Notes under the pieces: model-generated
The model's input: only the letters and a program-made list of their open reading frames with translations
What the model was told of the DNA's origin: nothing
Database searches by the model: none
Part shown: piece after piece, positions 56,847 through 64,000 of the stretch
How positions within the stretch are numbered: the first letter of the stretch is position 1
Layout of the letters: every line of letters begins with the position of its first letter
Program-made: the position numbers and the translations under genes
Assembly: GCA_030142905.1 (NCBI GenBank)
Contig: JASJOG010000253.1
Span: forward strand, 367,787 to 431,786
From: Heliopora coerulea
Lineage: Eukaryota > Cnidaria > Anthozoa > Scleralcyonacea > Helioporidae
DNA length: 64,000 nucleotides
Direction: 5' to 3'

Positions 56847-58604
56847 GCCATTTATTGTTTGGTCTAGAAGCCCTGCTGGGCATCCTCATTCATCAATTCT
56901 CCAAGCAAAATCACAGAAGCCTGACTTGAGCATGGTAAACAAAATCTCAAAAAGATGAACAAAGATGGAACAATTTATAACTGTGAATAAGTAGTGAGAT
57001 ATTCCATGGTAAAATCTATGTAGTAGTAGACAAACGGAAGGGAAAAGAGAAAAACAATGAATTCCTCACCTTTAAAAAGAAAGTGCAAAATTGCATGAAT
57101 CTTTGGGATTTTATAGGTTTAAAATGATCAAACTGTTCAATGGGTACAACTGCAAAAGTGGCTCCAGCACTTATAGGAAATGGTATTGTTTTACCAGATT
57201 ACCATATGGCACTTCAGCACCACAAATTAACCAACAAGAGATAGTAAGACCGTACAGCAAGTCTGTATTGTGTTACTGATCCTGATGCCTAATATGTCTT
57301 ATATGGAAGCTTCTAAACAAAAGACTAGAATTAACCACAAGCTGAACTATAATCTTTGTTACCATTATTTGTTAGGGCTATTGATATGAATAATATATTT
57401 AAAAAAAATTGTTTCAAAATATCATGTGTCAGCTGTTCTTAGTCATAATGTAATAAATTAAACAATTTTCAAAAATTTTAACAACAAATGTTACTATCAC
57501 TATCAATGAATGGTATTGAATACTGGGTCACAATACTGGTATACTATACCCATATAATGATGCAGTTCTGTAGCTAGACCAGTAGGGAAGTATAAGCCAT
57601 GAGTCTCCAAAAAGAGATACTCTTGCCCACTTACTAACTTATCCAAAATAGATTTACCTTGAAAATTCAACTAAACCCTGAAATATTTACCATATATCGT
57701 CCTCCAACAATGACTAGATAAGCAGTATGAATTCTCACAAGTGAATTGACAAAGGGATTCAATAAACTCATGCTATCCATAAAAATTTTATACAATTCAT
57801 ATATTGAGTGGCTTTTTACTGCTTGGTTTTAAGACCATCATTTTTATTGAAAAATAATACTCATGATGACCATTTGTGCAACAACCTTGTAACAAGAATG
57901 CAAGACATTACAATTGATATTAAAAGGGTTATCAAGTGAGATAAGCTACAAAACCTCACGAAGAACCATAGGCCTGAGAAATTGTCACGTTTTTACCACA
58001 TGGAAACTGAAAATACCTTTCCAGCTTACTAAAAATTGCAAGTTATCCTGAGAGAGCATGCCCCTGCATAATTACAAAATATCATAATATTTCTTTGCTC
58101 CTATCTACCATCCTACATAGGAATGTTTGTTTATAGCCTGAGACAGCACATGCATATAATGCAGCTGTTTTTGTCCTGGCAACACATATTAATTCACTAA
58201 ATTCACTCTAAATGTTAGCAGAAATGATAGACTAGGGTTGGGATTAGGGATATAGGTAAGCATGGGATGAGACGTTCAGCTGGATTAAAACCAGGACCAC
58301 TCTTTACATATATGATTAAGCCTCACCTATAAAGTGTCTTTCTAATTGACAATTACATTATGAAGACACCAAACATTTCATAGAAACGAACAACGAATGA
58401 TCTAAATTGTTTTACGAAGACATTATTTTATTTTATTTTACGTCCATCTCTTCACAACGAAATGCAAAGGTTTTAATTGTACTTTTTACTACCAAATAAA
58501 AGGTCACCTTTGAAAAGGAAGTGTATAATTCCAACTAAAACTGAAAAATTGCAGTAAATCGTCTCTCCCAATCATCAATCAGCAGAATTATTAAAATCTC
58601 TTAC

Positions 58605-58671
58605 CTTGTGACGTTGTCAAAAATATCTCAAGTACAAAAAGAAAGCCACTCATTCGAGAAATAAATGCCAT
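58605..58671 (-). CDS. Receptor gene 2, exon 1: signal peptide
   Basis: ATG at 58669-58671 starts MAFISRMSGFLFVLEIFLT followed by TSQ, then donor CAAG|GTAAGA after 58605. The 67-bp exon ends in phase 1, matching the V-like exon at 49769. One residue (Ser for Arg at position 8) differs from gene 1. Conservation of the frame, length and donor in both copies, and the clean join TTSQAQISFP, are the case for this exon. A leader with a glutamate inside the hydrophobic run is atypical, and the 8.8-kb intron means RNA data should confirm it. Confidence 0.8.
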
Positions 58672-58945
58672 GTATCACTGTATAGGCGACCGTTCTTTTG
58701 CAATTTTTACAATTCCCTGGCTATGCGGAGACAAACTTCCGTTGCAAAGTTTGTTTACTTCCTGGTTTTTCGTTTAGTATCACGCGAGCAACGCGTGCAG
58801 CTCTCGCGGGAAATTGATCGAATTCAATTTACTCGCAGCTGCCACTAACAGTAGAAACCAGTTGAGAGCGGGGCCCTCGAGATGGGGCTGCAGCCGCTGC
58901 ATCGCTCCGGGATAAGGAGGGCAAACGGAGGCCCGAGAGTTTCTT
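58672..58945 (-). promoter_or_regulatory. Putative CpG-rich promoter of receptor gene 2
   Basis: Paralogue of 24588-24860, directly upstream of the leader ATG. The CpG-dense segment and both minus-strand GGAAGT (ETS-type) cores are kept, at 58735-58740 and 58757-58762, so the two genes may be regulated alike. No TATA box was seen. Confidence 0.5.
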
Positions 58946-60688
58946 GGCGACATATCAAAAAGTTTGTATATAAAGCAAATGGGTATGAGAAAATCATTTT
59001 TAAGCCGCCTAAAAAAATATTATTATGGCGGAAAAAGCTATCCAAGTAATTACTAATACAAGATTCTACAGTTTTCTCTTAAATTATGCGCGCGCATGTG
59101 CATCCTCAGAAACAGCCAACAGGCCATGGGAACAAGAAATTTCGAGGAAACCGAACTATACCACCACGCGTGGCCCATTTCAACGAGTGTTCTTTATGCA
59201 AAATAAATTGACTTGTCGTATTTGTTCCTGTTCCAAGATCATTAAAAAGTTCCCATTAGAGTGATTAATTATGAGTTCCTAAGAGGATATGACTCATTTA
59301 TTCTTCTGGCCCCTCTTTTCACTGTTTATTGTGAAGGAAGGAGTAGTGGCAGAAGACCTATTCCTAAAATACAAGAAGTCCATAAAATGGTAAATAGGCC
59401 AGTACCTCTGGCAGGGCTAGAACCATAGGACTTTAGATTTCGCAAAGAAACGTTGTATGACTTTAAACCACACGTGCACTGGGATTAAAGATAAAAGTAA
59501 AATTTCAACTGTTGGTTACTGATTTTAAGTCATAACCTCGTCTTGCCTAGTTTCAATTTATTAAAATTTTTTATAAATAATTACCTTTAATAGTTTAATG
59601 ACTAAAGAACTTCAAGCAAATCTGTCATCATAATTAACCCTTAACGCCCAGTGTCCGATGTATCGAACACCCAAGAACAAAAGAATCAGTGAGAAAACAA
59701 AGGAAAAACAAAAGAGAGAATAAAGAAAAAAATAAGGCGATAAAGTGTTAAAAGAATATGTACGTTGATCAAACTTTCACCTTCCTTTTATTGTGCTACT
59801 TGATATTGCGGTATCTTTTCACAATAACACTGCTCGCACGTAGGTCCTCTGTTCATACAAAATTTTATTTAAACGGGCCAGTCGACCTGATACTGTGGAA
59901 TATTGTGGCTTCTACACCCAACAGCTAACATTTAAGTTAATATTTCTGGTGATAGGTAAACATTAGTTTACTGTAGCATGAAAAAAAGTTCACAATAGTT
60001 TCCTGTCCCAGCTGGTCTATGACCTTTTTCAAGTCGAGTTTCAGATTCTGTTCCACTTTTTGCATCACGTCTCATATCGAGAAATCTCACTTTCGTTCCT
60101 CTTTACTTCCTTGCAAACATTTTCACACTGCTATGTTCCTCCAGACACTATTTTTTTCCTTACCGTTACTCACTTCTGAAGTCCCAATCTAACTTCTCGT
60201 TTTCCAACTGGCTCCCTTAAAAATTTTGTCACGGTTATTCTCTCCTCTCTCTGTACAATCCTTTGGCCCATTCTAGACCAGTTCCACTGCCCTTTTATTA
60301 TTTTCAATGGTGATAAATACAATAAGAACCCGCATAAAAGAAAATGCGGATTAAGAACCTCCTGGAATTAGAAAGTTGACCAATTAACACCTAATATATA
60401 AGAATCACTTCAGCCCGACAAACGAAGGAGTTTCTTATTCGAAAAATTACTAAAATTAAAACATTTCCAACCAGATGAAGGAAGATCTGAGAAAGTTGAA
60501 CAACAAATCCATAAAGCTCACGAAGATACATATAGCAATGCATCCTCCTCCATAACTTACTTGGCTATATCTATCACGTGCTAAAGGAGTTAATAGCAAG
60601 AAAGGAAATATCCACTGGAGGCCGCTAGAAGGAAGCTAAGCTAAGTGGTTACCTGGAGAGCACGAAACAGCATGGAGAGCAGCTGACC

Positions 60689-61101
60689 ATGGCCAGTTCA
60701 TCTGAACCACAGGAGAAGTCAGAGGCGAAGTTGTCTTCTTACCTGGTCAAGATGAAGATTCTAAAGCAAACTGAGCCAAGTATAAGTATCATCTGGAGTA
60801 TACTGGATGTGTGCACAAAACGAAGAGACAGTGAGGCATTTGATCTCAAAACATCCTATGTAGCCGAGAAATATTATATGAATGGGAAACTTCTCATGGT
60901 AGCCCAGACGTTGCATTAGAAACTATGTGGCTTGGGTAATCTAGCTAGATCTCGCAAATTGTACGAACAAAAACAAAACAGTTTTGATAAAAAGTATAAA
61001 GCACAATTTGATGTGGGACTTCAAAACGGATCACTGAATAGAATACACCAAACCAAATCTTGCGCTGCTAGAAAAAGATCCACGGAAGAACTGGATCATT
61101 G
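60689..61101 (+). pseudogene. Broken paralogue of the hypothetical 136-residue frame
   Basis: Identical to 30143 onward for about 190 bases, then a 3-base insertion (an extra tyrosine codon) and a TAG at 60917-60919 in place of a tryptophan codon. Beyond it the frame continues, closely matching copy 1 to a stop at about 61101. The single nonsense change fits loss of a dispensable frame or a frame that never coded. Confidence 0.4.
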
Positions 61102-61151
61102 ATGCAACAGCTCATGTATTAAAGGAAATGGTTTGAACCTGGGAGAATCGT

Positions 61152-61280
61152 GACATGTTTGTGGAGATTGATCGTCCAGGTTAGTGAAGTCTTGAGAAAG
61201 ACTGTTGGTGGAAATCACTTCCACCAACAGTATTTCTCATGACTACACTAACCTGGACGATCAATCTCCAGAAACATGTC
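61152..61280. repeat. Palindromic MITE, copy 2
   Basis: Same element as 30603-30731 at the paralogous position, with one or two base differences. It predates the duplication. Confidence 0.85.
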
Positions 61281-63545
61281 GGCTCATGTATTCAATCTCA
61301 AACTCATTAACAATTCATGAGGAAAACACGAAGGAAATCAATACCGAGACGTAGTTTGGATATATGATCTTAATTAGAATAAAATTTCAACAACTTTAAA
61401 CCCGATTTTCTCTTTAAATAAGGATTCGTTTGAGATGCAATATCATACACTCAAAAGTCGTGTTTCATCAGATATCCAAATACTTCGAAGTTGGTTAAAA
61501 AACTCGGTTATCGCCTCGTTTTTCAACTCAATTCCCAGTGTTTGGATATCTTATGAAACACTCCTTCTCGTGCATGATATATTACATAGCGAAGTGCATG
61601 ATTTAGAGAGAAAACAAAAGAAGAAGATTGAAAAGTATAAAGACCTGACAAGAAAATTAAGACTTTTGAGCTGTTGGGATCGTAACTGCTGTTGTTGGTT
61701 ATTTGGGAATAATTACCAGTCACATTAAGAAATGGCTGAATACGATCGTGGTCTGTACCTGATCAGCCTCGTTTAAAAGACAAGCCTGTTGAGGACCGCA
61801 ACAATGCTATGTATGGCTCTGTTACCTAAGCGAACGGAATGTGGCCAGCTGTTTAGAAATTGTAACTCCAGCATTAACATAATTGCCATACGCCTGCTTG
61901 CAGATAATGATAATAATCTTCATCTCATGAGGGTATTAATAAAAATGATTACCTATTTATGCATTCTTACGAATCGTTCTCAAAAGCATAATATATAAGC
62001 ATTGAGAGATTCCAGAACTACCAAATGGATTCTCTTCTTTGGATACTGTGATCCAAACATGCGGGAAGTTGCGAGACTTCAGAAAAGGGTAAAAAAATAC
62101 GAGCCGCTAGGTGAGTGTTTTTAGCTTTTCAAAAGTCGAGCGACATCCCAAGTGTCTGGATCACAGTATGCAAACAAGGGGAAGAGTTTGGTATTTCTTT
62201 TATAAAATAACGACAGACGAAAAGCAGTTAACTTAATGAACACGATGATGAAGTTAGTAATTCTCCCGAAAATCATCAACTAGCAATCAGAGCCAAGCTT
62301 AAGAAGGTCAAACCCTGGTCAACAAAGCGAAGCCACTTTAACGTAGAGACAAAGAGACAAAACAAGTATGTTTTTGAAATCTACTCAAAAATCCAGCAAC
62401 ATACCAAGTGTTTGAACTACAGTATTCAAACACACAAAAGCAGTCACGTGCTTCTTCCATAAAATATTAATTTTATTACACTTTTGGCGAGAAATTTTCC
62501 TTGTTTCGATACTCTTATCCAAACACAGGTATTAACCAGTCAGAGCTCGCAAACGAGTCACGTAATTTTATCAAAAGATTTACTAAGTATGATAATTACA
62601 TTAACTTCAGCTCATGCTTGCAAGAAACACAAGAAAATTGCGCATTGTAGTCAATCTCATAATCAACAAAATTCCGAGGTATGAAGGACTTGATTTCTAG
62701 TAAAATGAGTTCAATTAACCCCGACTATTGGACCCTAGTTCTCACGTAAATCGGCAAACCCCTAGAACGTGGATGTCATATTCGTCTGAACTGGATTCCT
62801 GGCACCACTTTCAATCCATTAGCATGACCTTCAGTGCCTTTATGTATAGTCGCCCCCGCTTATTTGCAAATCCTTTTTGCCAACTCAATTTTTGCCTATA
62901 AGCAAATTTTGCATATAAGCGAATTCGTCCCCGGGACACGCGCATCCATGAAAATCATTTGCATAATTCAAAAATGATCAAAATAACCAAAGCCAGATTT
63001 TACTATGTGACAGACAACAATGCATTTTAAGAAACGACAGCAAATGAGTTTTAAAAATTGTATTTATCAATACACTTAAAAATATACAAGGGAACTGATT
63101 TTAGTTTTGAAAATCATGACCCATTAATCTTTGCCTCTTGGCAACATTTGAACATACATCTGAAAACCAGTTGAAGTAATAAATTTGTGTCCCTGATAAA
63201 CCTTACCATAATTGTTCAAAGAAAGACTACGTGCAACGGACTTATTTTACTCTCAATAATCGAATATACCAGCTAAAATAAATCAACCGTGCTTTCTCTA
63301 AGATCTTGTAATACCTTAAAACCAAAGAAATGAAAGTGAAACTGGGAGATTATGTACCCCAGGGTTGGAACCAAACTAGCGTCATGGACCGGACGTATCC
63401 CCAAACGAACCTCAATTCTAATTCTGCCCATTAACTCTTTTTTACCGAGTCAGTTTTCTGATGACCGAACGAAATTACACATTAAATCAAGAGGAATAAA
63501 GAAATTGCTTGCAGAAAAAGTAACCACGATTAACAGTTCTAAATG

Positions 63546-63904
63546 TTAGAACTGTACAGATTCATAATTCTCTTCATTTTCTCTTACATTGCTCAGTTCT
63601 TGGTAATCGGGATCCCGTTCATTTTGTCTTTCAAGATTTCCGGGAACTTGTGACCCTAATACCAGAGATTGATAATTATCTTTGTTACTCAGTTGCCTAA
63701 GATCCAGTTCTTCATATTCAGAGTCGTTCCCTTGTGTGGCACCAGGATTTGAGAACTTTGAAAGATTTCTTTCTTTGTCCAGCTTATTCAACAACCGCTT
63801 TATGAAATACATGACAATCATTCCAAGTAACATTCCAATTGTTGCAGCAATTAAAATAAGATACCATTGAGTTCCACGCCGGTCACAGTTATAACTGAGC
63901 GTTT
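63546..63904 (-). CDS. Receptor gene 3, exon 5: transmembrane segment and ITAM-like tail (gene runs off the window)
   Basis: Paralogue of 33221-33579 with the same acceptor (CCTTACAG before 63904), phase and length. The membrane segment starts WYLILIAATIGMLLGMIVM. Tail motifs are YEEL-x10-YQSL and YQEL-x9-YESV. The last leucine has become valine, which still fits ITIM-type but less well ITAM-type consensus. The juxtamembrane SCNC of gene 2 is SYNC here. It is very close to gene 2 in sequence and distant from gene 1, matching the recent age of this part of the duplication. The Ig exons should lie to the right of position 64000. The exon is fully open. Confidence 0.9.
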
Positions 63905-64000
63905 CTGTAAGGTAAAAGGCAGAAAATTGGGAAATAGCAACAAATTAATACAACTTTGCGTATAACGAAGGAAAGAGGTCACGATTGGCTGAAGTGAGAT

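Larger units (their letters stand above)
49770..58604 (-). other. Intron 1 of receptor gene 2
   Basis: An 8.8-kb intron between the leader and V-like exons, co-linear with intron 1 of gene 1 except for insertions. It holds a decayed V exon, SINE copies, a TA microsatellite, a degenerate hammerhead, a foldback element and a 66-bp palindrome. Open frames at 52.9-53.8 kb and 55.4-56.9 kb have shifted or broken paralogues, and I do not treat them as genes. Confidence 0.6.
58672..63545. other. Intergenic region between receptor genes 2 and 3
   Basis: Copy 2 of the intergenic region. It carries the broken paralogue of the 136-codon open frame (60689-61101), a palindromic MITE (61152-61280) and the short inverted-repeat element near 62,040-62,170. 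No other gene was seen. Confidence 0.6.
51640..64000. repeat. Segmental duplication, copy 2
   Basis: Co-linear with 17538-33681. It spans the right arm of the foldback, most of intron 1 of gene 2, the leader exon, promoter, intergenic region and gene 3 tail exon, and runs off the window. It lacks the three insertions found in copy 1. It has its own small insertions at about 57,236-57,420 and 61,744-61,797, plus the 56,781-56,846 palindrome. Confidence 0.9.

Overview
The window looks like nuclear DNA of a cnidarian, most likely an anthozoan such as a stony coral. It is AT-rich, its genes have short phase-1 exons separated by multi-kb introns, and it is full of retroelement debris: CR1-type LINEs with an esterase ORF1, Ty3/Gypsy and integrase relics, MITEs, foldback repeats and a hammerhead-ribozyme repeat. 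The organism call is inference from gene and repeat style. No rRNA, CRISPR array or bacterial-type gene was seen.

The main content is a tandem array of immunoglobulin-superfamily receptor genes, all on the minus strand. Joining exons by splice signals and phase gives two five-exon genes and the last exon of a third. Gene 1 runs 24587 to 600: leader 24521-24587, V-like domain 12845-13180, Ig domain 2 11699-11962, Ig domain 3 2669-2992, transmembrane plus tail 600-982. Gene 2 runs 58671 to 33221: leader 58605-58671, V-like 49434-49769, Ig 2 46181-46435, Ig 3 40156-40473, transmembrane plus tail 33221-33579. Gene 3 shows only its tail exon, 63546-63904; the rest lies beyond the right edge. Every junction is phase 1 and every internal exon is a multiple of three. 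Gene 2 is open throughout (444 codons plus stop). Gene 1 has one in-frame stop in Ig domain 3. The predicted proteins are type I membrane receptors: leader, a V-like domain without the usual cysteine pair, two I-set-like domains, a Ser/Thr-rich stalk, one membrane segment, and a tail with four YxxL/V motifs in two ITAM-spaced pairs. This resembles the plan of cnidarian allorecognition (Alr-type) and vertebrate CEACAM receptors, so an immune or self/non-self recognition role is the leading inference.

Layout: 0.6-24.6 kb gene 1; 24.6-33.2 kb promoter and intergenic DNA with a 3.5 kb transposon insertion; 33.2-58.7 kb gene 2; 58.7-63.5 kb promoter and intergenic DNA; then the gene 3 tail. About 12.8-33.7 kb is co-linear with 49.4-64.0 kb, so the array grew by tandem duplication of a unit of roughly 30-36 kb. 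The two copies act as empty-site controls for each other, which dates several insertions (a hAT MITE, a large element carrying a LINE, another MITE) and two snap-back palindromes as later than the duplication. Both V exons have decayed partial V exons beside them, showing repeated local duplication of the recognition exon.

Introns and intergenic DNA hold mostly decayed mobile elements. The most notable are a complete hammerhead ribozyme core in a 230-bp tandem repeat (17.2-17.5 kb) and a degenerate second hammerhead next to tRNA-like SINE copies (50.7-51.2 kb).
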